Positions 45,801-56,587 of a stretch of DNA of 64,000 nucleotides are shown piece after piece. The position numbers were made by a program, and so were the translations under genes. The stretch is from Heliopora coerulea (lineage: Eukaryota > Cnidaria > Anthozoa > Scleralcyonacea > Helioporidae), in the NCBI GenBank assembly GCA_030142905.1, contig JASJOG010000101.1:1106501-1170500 (forward strand), in the 5' to 3' direction. The notes under the pieces are model-generated. The model did not search any database. It saw only the letters and a list, made by a program, of their open reading frames with translations, and had not been told where the DNA came from. Positions within the stretch are counted from its first letter, which is position 1; each line of letters opens with the position of its first letter.

Positions 45801-48800
45801 GGAGCGACATATCTGTAACAATTTTTTGTTAAAATTGTTTCATGTATCGTCGCCTTAAGGCATCGGCAATTTCGATTTTTTTGTTTAGAGCGTAGCGAGA
45901 CAAGTCTTGCTCGAATCTTTTTGTACTTTAATTTCTTTACTTTAGGGGAGTGTGGCTATGGTTATCCAGGAATATCGTCAGCACTTCCCGATTTCCTACC
46001 TTTCAGTAACTGGCCATGGTTAGTTGGGCTGTCACCATCTGGGGAACCACAACCTTTGTGTAGTGGTGCTCGCGTAGGTGACGACTGGTTGTTGGCTTCT
46101 CGGACATGTGTTAACAAATTCTCTGAGCTGGATATCACAACTTATTCCGGTAAATTGAGACGAAGGAGTCGCCAGATTTCTCATAAATTCACGTTTGGTG
46201 TTGAATTTTTTATGCTATATAGTTGAAGTCAGGAAACATCCGGTTTCTAAAGTTAGAAACTTATTCAAAAACTTTGTTTCTTCGTAATCATTTGCACCAG
46301 GTAGGAGTGATACTGAAAGGAGAAAGGTTGCGAAAGTAGAAAAACATTCAACGATATCGGAAGCAGGTGGGAACAACTATTTACACGGGCTTTCTGATTT
46401 AACATGGGTATGAGTACATGTAGTATAATAAAACCAGGGTTATAAAGAATATATTTGTAACTTCGACGGGTCCTTGTTTTACATCATGGATAGGGGCAAG
46501 CTAAGTTTGGGAGGGAATTTTTCCACACAAAAGCGTTACAAATATTGGTAAATAACATTAACCACCCTCTCTTTAAGTAGACACGCCTTATATATCAGTT
46601 CACAATAGATTGTGGTTTATGGTATGTGGCCTGTCAGTTTTTGACTTTCACAATACATTTATATCAAAACAAAATGTACTGCAATTTGGCTGTGGATAAG
46701 TGGGTGCCACAAGTTATGTTTACCCTGGGCCCCAGTAATGTACTCTACGCCGAGGGATATTATAGAATGTAATGTATTTTTAATTTGTGTCTAAGTAATG
46801 AGTATCCTTAATGAGGTTAGCGTTTTTTTATTTATGTCATTTTCAGAAACTCATATTTTATATTGTTTAATCTGAATGCTTGAGGTTCAACGAGATTTCG
46901 ACCCTTTGAAAAGCGAAACAAATCGTTTAGATTGTGAAAAGTTAGCTGTAAAATAATCCTGAATAACATAAATTTTAAACGAAACGTTGTTTGTCTTTCT
47001 AGTTCTGCTTCAGTTAAACAAACCGACCTCGGAAGGAATAATCAACAAAGTTTGTCTACCATCTCCGATCTCTACACTCCATGGAGCCGAAAACTGTTAT
47101 TTACTCGGTACAAACTCCCGTTCCTTGATTGTAGCTCGTTCAAGGCCTCTTACTCCCAGGGGAAGATGTGAGCGTGCAATACTGCCGTACGCCCCTACTA
47201 AGAGCGCACTACATCCATCACGACCACTCTATGCCCCTCACTACCTCTCCCTTCACCCTCACTACTCCCCCACTATAGGTCCTTCTGTACTCCCTCATTA
47301 TACCCCTCGCTACTCCTTCATAATATCCTTATAGATAACAATTTATTCGAGCCGGTTTCCTTGGTGTGGAATTCCCCGCGTAAACAGTCACCTTTGTTTC
47401 AAAGTATAAAAATGATCCAAACCATCCCAAAGATCACAATTTTAGAATCTTGAAATTTATCCGATAATTTTAAATCTTTGTTGTTTATTATGGCATGTGG
47501 TCATCGATGATCCAATGGGATGTTCAAGTATTATTGGATCTGAAAAAAATCGTCGTTCCCTTCAACCAGCAACTCGTGCCGAGCTGCACGTCGTTATGCT
47601 TAAAGGTTTCTTCAGATCTACCTTAGGTTTGACGATAAACAGATATATAACTGGATATTTTAGCAACTTCCTTTTCCATCCACGAACAATTTTTGATGGA
47701 GTCTTCAGTGACAATTCTTTCCCTGGATAAATGCATACCTTACTTGCAGTCAGCTGATAAAAAGCAACTGGTTAGTATTCTATCCTCTTCATTCTCAACC
47801 CAATCTCAGAAGTTTCAGTTTCTTCACTTATTCCCCTCCACTTCTTTTTCCCTCCTCAGTTTCTTCCTCCTTGTCTCTTTTTTTCGTTTTCTTCCTTTCC
47901 CCCCCGTTTCCCCCCCTGACTTCATCATGGTAGTGGTTGTTGCTGCTGTAGTTGTTGTTTCTCGTTGTTGTCGTTGTAGTTGTGATCGTCGTCGTTTTTG
48001 TTGTCGTTTTTGTTATCGTTCCTACTGCTGCTGCTATTGCTGTAGTTGTCGTTGTTGTATTTTCAAGAGTTGATGAAGATCTTATTCTTGTTCTTCGGTT
48101 TTTTCTCCTGATCTCCTTGTCTTCCTCTGACTTGTCAAGTGCACTTAATTCATGTCTCTTTTTTACCGCATGTAGTCTTCATTCAATTATTCGCAGCTCT
48201 GTATTCAACCTGATCACGGTTACAGTGTCAATCGCACTGAAACTAAAAATGATGGATACATCGTTTGTAAAAACGAAGTGCTACAGAGATGGATTCTCCA
48301 TGCTGTTGGTTCATTTTCTCATTCTAACGTAAGCACCAAACCACTGATATTCACAAGAATCTCCACAGTCGTTGATTGGATTGAAAACAAAGTCAACATT
48401 TCGAGCCTTGCCCCCAGGTTGCCATCAGTTATGGTTCCTAAGCGACCAAAGGGTAAGGATTGAAGTTAAACTTGGTGTTTTGTTCCTTTGTTAAGATATT
48501 TCTGGCATCAACCCCTGTTAACCAAATCCTGAAGTAATGACTAACTTACTTACCACATGAGCAATTGCTAACGACACACAAACCACCGAAACAACCAGAA
48601 GCCTGGCTAACCAGCCAGTCAATAAATCAACAAACAAACAAATGAACAAACAAACAAACAAGAAGACAATAAACCAACCGGCAAGCCAACTAAACAACTC
48701 AACAACCCTTCCACCAATCTACTCACTTTCCCATCCAACGACCTTCACCCAACCAACCAGTATCCCACTCACTATTTGGCGAACCAGCCAACCAACCAAG

Positions 48801-51800
48801 CCACACTGCCAAATCACCACTCAATCAAGTTACAATGCTGACATTCAAACAAACTATCAGCCGAATGACTGACCGATCAACCAACCAAAATACCAGAAAA
48901 CAACCTTCCTGCCAACAAGTCAATCATCCGACATTCCAAAAATTCAAATAAACAACCAACCCACCGACTGACCAACCTATAAACTAATTAATCAACCCAC
49001 AAACCAACCAACCAAGTAACCATCCAATGAATCATCCAACCAACCCACCAAGCCAAACCCTCCAACCACCTGTCTACTCATTCAACTTAGAAACCAATTC
49101 TGAACCATTATACGAGAACCCAGGGTTTACAAGTTCATCTAATTTGACGGTTTATATCACACATTGCATTTCTTTTTAGCACCAACAAAAGGTTTTCAGA
49201 TATTCGAACAGACCATGCAAAAATGTCTGACATTTGAATCTAAGACTCGTCGATTGGTCTACCAAACATGCAATTTTTATGACATTTCACAGCGTTTTGG
49301 GTGGTCTGTAAAGCGTCAGCTCGTTGTCCATAACACCAGTCAATGTTTATGGAGTGACGCTGCTCTTCATATTTTGGGGATAGCTCGTTGTCAGGCAACA
49401 AAGCGAAGCCAAAAATGGACATGTATGGGAAGCTCCATATTTAATGACTTCCATAAAACGTGGTTCATCAGCTTTGACGTGGATCAGAGAACTGGAGTAC
49501 GTTTGAGCGATGATCTTCAGCAAAGAGGAAGTTTTGTGATCTACGGAACACAAGATAATGTGTGTTCTATAAGAGAAACGGGTGAGCGCTACTGTGTTTA
49601 GATCAGTACATCCATCCACCCGTTTATTCATCCATCCATCCATCCATCCATCCGACCATCCCTCAATCCGTCAATCCATCCATCCGTCCGTCCATCCATC
49701 TTTTAATCCATCCGTACATCCATCCATCCATCCGACCGTCAATTCATCCGTTCATCTGTTCCCCTGGCCAACCGCTGACCCATAAATGAGATTGGTGAGC
49801 ACTAATGTATATTACTCAGTGTGACTGTCGGCCCGTCTATCTACACATCCATCCATCCGTTGATCCATCCTCCCATCAATGCCCAACTACCAGGCTATTC
49901 AATTAACCAGCGCACCTTCCCTCTATTCATAAATGCGCGTATTCATTCATTAGAACCACCGCAGCAGCTTAACCCGGTCGTCAACCACCCCTGCTTTTAA
50001 TTTTGTAGTTAAAGGGATCTTCCGCTGTAGTTTTGACAGTGATCCGCTATGTGGTTTTGAGGACACCAATGAGAACTCTCAGTTCAAGTGGATCGTTGAG
50101 CAAGCTAGCTCGAGAGACTTGAGAGTATTTCTCAGGCGTCAACCGTTAGGTATTGCAATTTATGTTTGTTTGTGGTTCATGTTTGTACCCCTGGTTTTTT
50201 TCTTCCATTTTTCTCTTCCGAACGTTCCCAGAAACATTCCAAATGTCACGAAATTTTTTTTTTATTTTTTTATCGCAGACAAGTATTTCAAGGTGACGAG
50301 GCGCGCATCGTATGGTCCTCGTTCGGCAGTCATTGGCAGTCCTTGGTTTAAAGGTCAGCAATGTGTGCAGTTTAGAACATATTTGTACGGATCACGGTTT
50401 GATCAACTTATTGTTTACAAGTATGGAGGAGGTAAAAGGAAAGAGCTGCTCCGAATTCTGGGTGGGAAAGAGCGTCGATGGCCTTTTCATCGTACAACAG
50501 TTCTCGCTCGACAGTGTGAAACATACCAGGTTAGTGTCATGAATATACAGGTATTGGTTTATCACGAAATTTTCCCGTTACAACGTACAGGATCCATCGT
50601 TAATGTCTAACTCAGGACAAGAACAACTTTGATCAAAACTACAGTACAATTCCCGAGAACAGTTTACCACTCTTCGGAGCTACTTTACTAGTTCTACTTC
50701 GTCTTCGTTTTCTTCTTTACCCGTCTCATTGTCAGTGTCAATGTCACTGTCAGAGTTAGTTTCAAGGTGATTTTCAGTGTCGTCATTGTAATTGTTGCTG
50801 TCACACTGAAGGTCATTTTTTCAATCGTTGTCTTCATCGTCCTGGTCATTGTAATAGTCACCGACAATGTAAGTGTCGTAGTCCTTGTGCACCTGCGTGT
50901 GTGTGCTTAAGCTAATATTAATAATATATCTTGTAGATCTTATTTGAAGCTGTGCTACTATGGAGTGGTAACGTTAAATTCGGCCTCAGTGATATTCAGA
51001 TATTTCCCAGTGCCTGTGAAGTTACATCAAAGAAAGCAGGCAAGTTAGACTTGATATTTCCCATAGATCACCGCTGTTTCAGTCAGTTCCAAAACTCACG
51101 ACCCCTGTCTGGTCCTGACCGAAAACTAATTCTGATTTAAGAGATTTAAAGCTTGGCATGACGATAAATTCTTTAATTTGGCACAAGAGTTTGCGGTAAC
51201 GTCGCGTTGTCTATTGTTAAGTTTTGCTGAGCTTTCGTCCCGGACACTCAGTACTTCATCAGAGCAAGAAAAACTTCAATTTCTTGCTCTGATGAAGTCC
51301 TGAGTGTCCGGGGCGAAAGCTCAGCAAAACTTAACAATAAACAACGTGACGTTACCGCTAATTCTGATTTCCTGAGGAAACATTACCACGGTTAAAATAC
51401 CAGCAAAAATAAATAAATTTTACGAAGTTTGCCAGCCGATAAATGGCTTATAAGTCAAGTAGAAATTAGCTGGAATTAAGAGATGCAAAGGAACATCATA
51501 TATTGACACAGCTTCAAAATGTGCAGGTAACCCGGAAGTTGGCAAAACATGGTTTTGACGGATAGATTGGTAACCGACCAGAGTGAATGAATATAAAATA
51601 TAAATACTGTATATTGACTTAGAAATTGCTTCAGTGATTTTAAAGTGCCCCAGACTATAAGTTGTAAAGAGTGTCTAATATTTTCTCACTCTATTTGGAT
51701 CTCTTTTTAGATGGAAAGTGTCTCAAAGGATGGACATTTTATAATGATTCTTGTTTTTATGTGTATGACATCAGAGCAACTTGGCACCAAGCCTTGGCGT

Positions 51801-54800
51801 TGTGTCAAATTACTGGGGCTGACTTACCCACTGACGTTGCGGTCAGCAGATTCGTTCCTCGTGGAAGCGCTACATGGTTTGGCATTCGAAGTTGCCCAAA
51901 TCATCAGCTCTACTCCACCAAGGGCATTCCATACTATTACCGGGGAGCATCAGTTGCTAGGGCGATCTGTCTTCAGTTGTTTGTGTCCACCAATAGCGGC
52001 CCGATGTACAGATCAAGTTCCTGTGGTTTAAAGTTGCCGGTAGTCTGTCAGAAAGGTAGTATAAATCCGCATTATGTTTGCTTTGACTGAACTTGAAAGT
52101 GCACTCCGTCCAAGTGTTTGCAGGAGCAATGCTTGCAGGTCACAGGGCATTTTCAAGCCTCAAATATTAAGAATGTATAGGGCAATAGAAAGTGGGATGT
52201 TCTAAAAACATCAGAGCTCGAAAGCCAGGCGCCAAATCTGTTTAAGGACTCAAAACATTTCAACAAACCTCAAAGGTTGTATCTTTCAGTCAAGTAATGA
52301 CAAGAAATAACACAAAATAGTATCAAGCACAGCACGAAAAATTCTGGTTAAGGGTGGAAAGAGATATTAGCTTCCTCATGTGTCGATACCAGCGTATTTT
52401 TAATACTATAAGGATTCCAGAAACTATTGTAAAGCACGATTTTTTTATTTTTTTCTTCACTGCGAATGTATTTGGCCAACAAGCATATGATTACGAAAGC
52501 GTGAACGGTAAGTGAGGTAATGGCGTCTACAGGCCCAATTCCGATCTTAATTTCCTGAAGTTAATTTTAGATTATCCAATCGAATGGAGAACTAATCGTC
52601 TCTTGCGCGAAAAGAATGTGGAGGGTAGGGAAAGTCTTCCTTGCGAGTAATAACCAGAAAATGCTTTAGTACTTTATCTATAACCAACATTTTGATAGAT
52701 TTTTTTCGGCCACTGTTAACCGTTGTAACAAAAACTGTCTGGTGTTTTTGAACTGGATAGATCTGTTGCGAAGTCAATGTCGGTCGACATGGCGTTCTGG
52801 TGACAAAGCTAATGACCTGAAACTAATTTGAATGGGATAAGGACGGGAATTGGGCTAATATGGTCTATTCCCTCTCTTAAACGTCGTCCTCTCTGAACAT
52901 GATATATCCTGCGGCAACTTTATTTTTGTTATTCCTAGTTCCCGATAAAACAGGCGATAGTTGCGGCTTGAAGAACACATCTGTCGTGGACGGACGAGCA
53001 AACGCTACAATTTCCCCTGACCGTCGATGGCCATGGCATGTTTTGATCGTTCTTTTCAAAAAATGTGTTTGTGGAGGAACGTTGGTGGCCCCTGGTTATG
53101 TAGTCACCAATGGCCGGTGTGTCTCATACGTTCAGTTGCCATACATCAAGGTAATGATGAATGAAATGATGATAGTAATATCTCTTCTTTCTCAAGTATA
53201 CGATTTTGAGTAACTTTTACAGTGTATTGTGACACTGACGGAGTATGGAATATTGTGTTGTAGTGTACATTAATTTAATATGTTCTGGTGTTGTGTCGTT
53301 TCCCATATTTTCTTATGGTATAGTATTACATATGATGTAGAGTGGTGTCGTGTTATAGTATGATATGTATAGCAAGGTGGGTTGTGATGTGGTGTAGCGT
53401 GGTGAACGAGAATTTCTGAATTTGGTGACATATGATATGATAGGGTGTTGTATGGTATGGTGTATTGTTTGGTATATGGTATGGTATCATCTGTGTGGTA
53501 TGGCATGTAATAATGCGGTATGACATGATATGGATTGGTATGGTAGGGTATACGGTATGGTACGATGTGGGATGGTATCGTCGGTGTGGTATGGCATGAT
53601 ATGGATTGTTATGGTATGATATTTTATGGTGTGCTACAATGTTGTATGGTATCGTCTGTGTGGTATGGTATGTTATAGTGTACTATGGGATGGTATGGAA
53701 TGGTACGGTGTACGGTATGGTACGGTGTTCAAATCCAGCAAGGTCACATTTATGGTATAGTCTTGTGATAGCATTCCTAGTATTTATTTGCATTCGTAAT
53801 TATTTGGCAATTAGGACATACCTGTATAAAAGAGCATATTGTAGTTTAACGGAAGTATCCGGTTATCCAGGATACGAAAGTCCGAAAATTGGAGTTCGAT
53901 AGAATAATTTTTTTTTCATTCGTATAATTTTAAATGACTGTCATAACGAAATCCTTATTCAACATGACAAACATTCAGCTACGACTCAATATCCAAGGTT
54001 TGGCACGCTTTTTCTGATCTGATTTTGTTTTTTCAATATTATAGATATTCATTCCTAGTTCTCGCGATGTAATACATAAAATTACTGGGATCATTCATCA
54101 TCCGAAGTTTGGGTTAAAATCTGGTGACAATGACATCGCCATCATTACATTTAAAGACAAGTTGCTATCCAACTCGTCAATCCATCATGTTTGTACCAAT
54201 AAAATGACCAACATATGGAGGGAAACAAAGTCTTCTAAAAACGTTCTGTTAAAAGGTCAGTTGTCCTCTTCTGAGTGTGAAATTAGGCCATTTTAGAGGA
54301 GGATAGAGACGATATTTTACAGCCCATTAATGGTTTTATCTTGCTCTTGTATTGCCGTCAGGCAGGAAATGCTACGTGCTTGGTTGGGGAACTTATAAAG
54401 GAGGGCTTACCACTTGTGGACCCAGCAGTTTCAGAGCTCATGAGGTGGAAATTATAGAAAAGGCAGAGTGCGAAGGATATTACGGAAATAACACGATGAC
54501 TGAGCGAATGTTATGTGCCAGACCTCGAGATCAGAAAGAGAGATCTTGTATTGGTGACACAGGAGGTTGGTCAGATGTGTTGTAGAATGAATTTCGCTTG
54601 TTCGTTCGTTCGTTCCTTCCTTCCTTCCCTTCCTTCCTTCCCTTCCTTCCTTCCTTCCTTCCTTCCTTCCTTCCTTCCTTCCTTCCTTCCTTCCTTCCTT
54701 CGTCCCTTCGTTCCTTCCTTCGTTCCTTTCTTCCTTTCTTCGTTCCTTCGTTCCTTCCTTCGTTTCTTCCTTCCTTCCTTCCTTCCTTCATTTCTTCCTT

Positions 54801-55006
54801 ATCAAACTAATCTCCACTGCCAAACATCGTGGTTTATATTTTTTCTAATTGCACAATCTGCAGGTCCTCTAGTGTGTGACATTGCAGGAGCATGGACTCT
54901 AGTTGGAGTGACCAGTTGGGGAGCAGGCTGCACGGAAACTCGAAAGTTCGGAATATACTCTGACGTAGCAAGTATGAAACCATGGATTGACAAAATAACT
55001 CTGTGA
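42848..55006 (+). CDS. Secreted mosaic protein: MAM - pseudo-trypsin - CysR lectin - MAM - C-type lectin - pseudo-trypsin
   Basis: Exons: 42848-43028, 44253-44390, 44563-44816, 45279-45384, 45946-46149, 46301-46366, 47003-47167, 47709-47770, 48197-48452, 49180-49581, 50009-50149, 50279-50529, 50937-51039, 51711-52055, 52939-53150, 54045-54255, 54362-54565, 54864-55006. Phases agree at all joins (3444 nt, 1147 residues). Order: signal peptide (VQIVICLVVLTNIIVTC); MAM ~65-220 (CNFDSSWCGF to GDIALDNIII); trypsin-like ~227-455; CysR/R-type lectin ~478-611 (FQIFEQTMQKC, SQKWTCMGS, IYGTQDNVCS, as in the mannose-receptor CysR); MAM ~612-776 (CSFDSDPLCGFED); C-type lectin ~777-890 (CLKGWTFYNDSCF to CGLKLPVVC); trypsin-like ~892-1147. 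In the first trypsin-like domain all three catalytic positions are replaced; in the second, His is Arg and Ser is Thr. No C-terminal membrane segment, so probably secreted. A role in binding glycans or matrix is inference. I do not know a named orthologue. Confidence 0.88.
44862..45200 (+). repeat. TTCG/TCCA-type tetranucleotide tract (MAM intron)
   Basis: About 330 bp of degenerate GTTCGTTC and CCATCCGT units between the second and third MAM exons. Confidence 0.85.
47935..48062 (+). repeat. GTT/CGT trinucleotide tract
   Basis: Degenerate GTTGTTGTCGTT/GCTGCT repeat in the intron before exon 48197-48452, preceded by a T/C-rich stretch (47810-47925). Confidence 0.8.
48590..49075 (+). repeat. 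AACC/AACA-rich degenerate tetranucleotide tract
   Basis: Almost 500 bp of ACCAACCAACC, CAAACAAACAAA and related units in the intron before the CysR exon. No gene. Confidence 0.85.
49598..49760 (+). repeat. (ATCC)n microsatellite
   Basis: CATCCATCCATCC units begin about 20 bp after the donor of the CysR exon. A second short patch lies at 49845-49870. Confidence 0.9.
50725..50890 (+). repeat. GTCATTGTCA-type hexanucleotide tract
   Basis: Degenerate TCATTGTCAGTGTCAATGTC units in the intron between the last two exons of the second MAM domain. Confidence 0.75.
51193..51358. mobile_element. Foldback element within the GC-AG intron
   Basis: Arms of ~80 bp: GCGGTAACGTCGCGTTG at the left with its complement at the right, and AGCAAGAAA with TTTCTTGCT around the loop. 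No coding capacity. Confidence 0.8.
53270..53740 (+). repeat. TGGTA/GGTAT-type pentanucleotide tract
   Basis: About 470 bp of degenerate ATGGTATGGTATGG-like sequence in the intron after exon 52939-53150. ORFs on both strands are artefacts. Confidence 0.88.
54597..54795 (+). repeat. (TTCC)n microsatellite splitting the GDTGGP active-site motif exons
   Basis: About 200 bp of TTCC/TTCG units in the intron that interrupts the codon after GDTG. Both flanking splice sites are intact (GAG|GTTGG and CTGCAG|GTCC). A frame running through the repeat from 54515 to 55006 is accidental. Confidence 0.9.
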
Positions 55007-56587
55007 CAGACAAAGGAATTGTGACACTGAAAAACACTTTTTTGTTTCAGCTTTTTATCCCATCACATCGGGGGAAAAAATGAGCCAGTAAAATATTTTA
55101 CTCACAGCAATTTCCTTCCTGGAGTAATTACTTCCTTTGAGACGTATGAAATCGTTCTTAGTCTTGTCATCTCTCCAAAGACCATGAGATCGACAAAAAA
55201 AATCGAAGACGACATTTTTTATTGTGGTCATTATTACGAGCATGTACATTAACAGTATTGATGAGATATATATTTTGAAATTGTGGGAGCTTGGAGATAT
55301 TTTGAATGAGAGATGAACTTTCGTCAAGCTCTGTCCTCAGGGGGACGATTTCTGAGCCCCAGACGAGGATCGAAACCCGCAACCTTCTGATGACCGGTGA
55401 GACGCTCTAACCATTGAGAAGGTCATCTCACTGGTGATTAGAAGATTGCGGGTTCGATCCCCGTCTGGGACTTAGAAATTGTCCCTCTTATAATAGAGCT
55501 TCACGAACGTTCATCTCTCATCCTTTAACAGTACTGGTTAGTGGGGAGTCACAATGAGCCCGGAGGAAAAAGAAGGATTGTTGCCTTACGCTCCCATTTT
55601 GTTGGTTGAACACTGGCCCTTTCATGACCGAGGCCTGTGCATTATCCTGGACCACTTGGTCGGCCCGAGGCAGTTACCTAGCCACACCCTCAATAGCTTG
55701 GGACTGTGGTACTGAAATAGGATTCTAACTTCGTTTAACTGCTATGATCATTACCAAAAATTAATTACAATGTTGAAGATTCGACGCATGAAAAACTTTC
55801 CATAGTTCAAGCATAACCAGGATGGTAATTATGAAATACGTTGATCAATTGATCATGACAGTTAATGCTCACTCGAATCATACATTAAAAGTAATGCGGT
55901 AATGGTATCGTTGATGATATAGTTGGTAATGGTGATGATGGTGTTTTGATGACTGATAATTTTCATGATTTATTAAAGCGGGGATGGTCAATGAAGATGT
56001 TCCTGTCCGCATGATAGCATTAACCATAAAGAGTAAATTATGGCGCCAATCATATCTTTGACAGGTGATCATTTGGATTATAAGACTAGACTATAACTTA
56101 TGGAAATAACCGAGGATTTTATACGTTGTAGTTGATAACCTTTGTTATTGACAAATGCTCTTTGATGATGCTTACCGAACGAAACGATGGTGCGAAGAAA
56201 TAGATATTTTCCGAGGATACTTGGGGAAATGAGATGGATGATAAGGGTAACTTGGACTGCAGGGACGAATTGAATTTTCAGCGGCGTCCTGGGGGACACC
56301 TGAACGTAAACATTTCCCGAAGAAGACCGGTTTGCAAACTTCAGCTTTCTTGAGTTTCCAATAGAGTTTACTGTGTTGGCTGCATTTAAAGACTGGAATG
56401 AATAAATGGAAAGTCACATTCGTTATTTTTTGGAAAATAGAATTAGTGTCATTATGTTGCCAGCTGCTGAGATGAATTTTAATTGAATTACCGTCGTACC
56501 TCAGCTGTAAACGTTCGGCCAAGGAACAGTTACTATGCGGCTTGTTTCTCCAGATTGATATACTAACCTTCGTAAAGTCAAGGTGTT
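55007..56587. other. Intergenic region between the MAM/protease and HEAT-type genes
   Basis: Contains the SINE pair at 55304-55523 and otherwise unremarkable AT-rich DNA. A 116-codon antisense frame (56172-56522) lacks a recognisable domain. The promoter of the HEAT-type gene should lie near 56400-56587. Confidence 0.6.
55304..55523. mobile_element. Head-to-head inverted pair of tRNA-like SINE sequences
   Basis: GAATGAGAGATGAACTTTCG at the left end is mirrored at the right end. The centre has GGTGAGACGCTCTAACCATT on one strand and a tRNA-like head with GCGGGTTCGATCCCCGTCTG, a box B match, on the other. The pair forms a ~220-bp palindrome. Not a functional tRNA gene, since the acceptor and anticodon arms do not form a standard cloverleaf. 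Confidence 0.65.

Noticed and set aside
54515..55006. 163-codon ORF running through the TTCC repeat into the last exon
   Set aside because: The in-phase splice 54565/54864 restores GDTGGPLVC; the read-through frame encodes only repeat-derived Ser/Phe/Pro in between.
55380..55470. Possible tRNA gene
   Set aside because: Box B-like GGTTCGATCCC is present, but the unit is part of an inverted SINE pair and shows no standard acceptor or anticodon stems.
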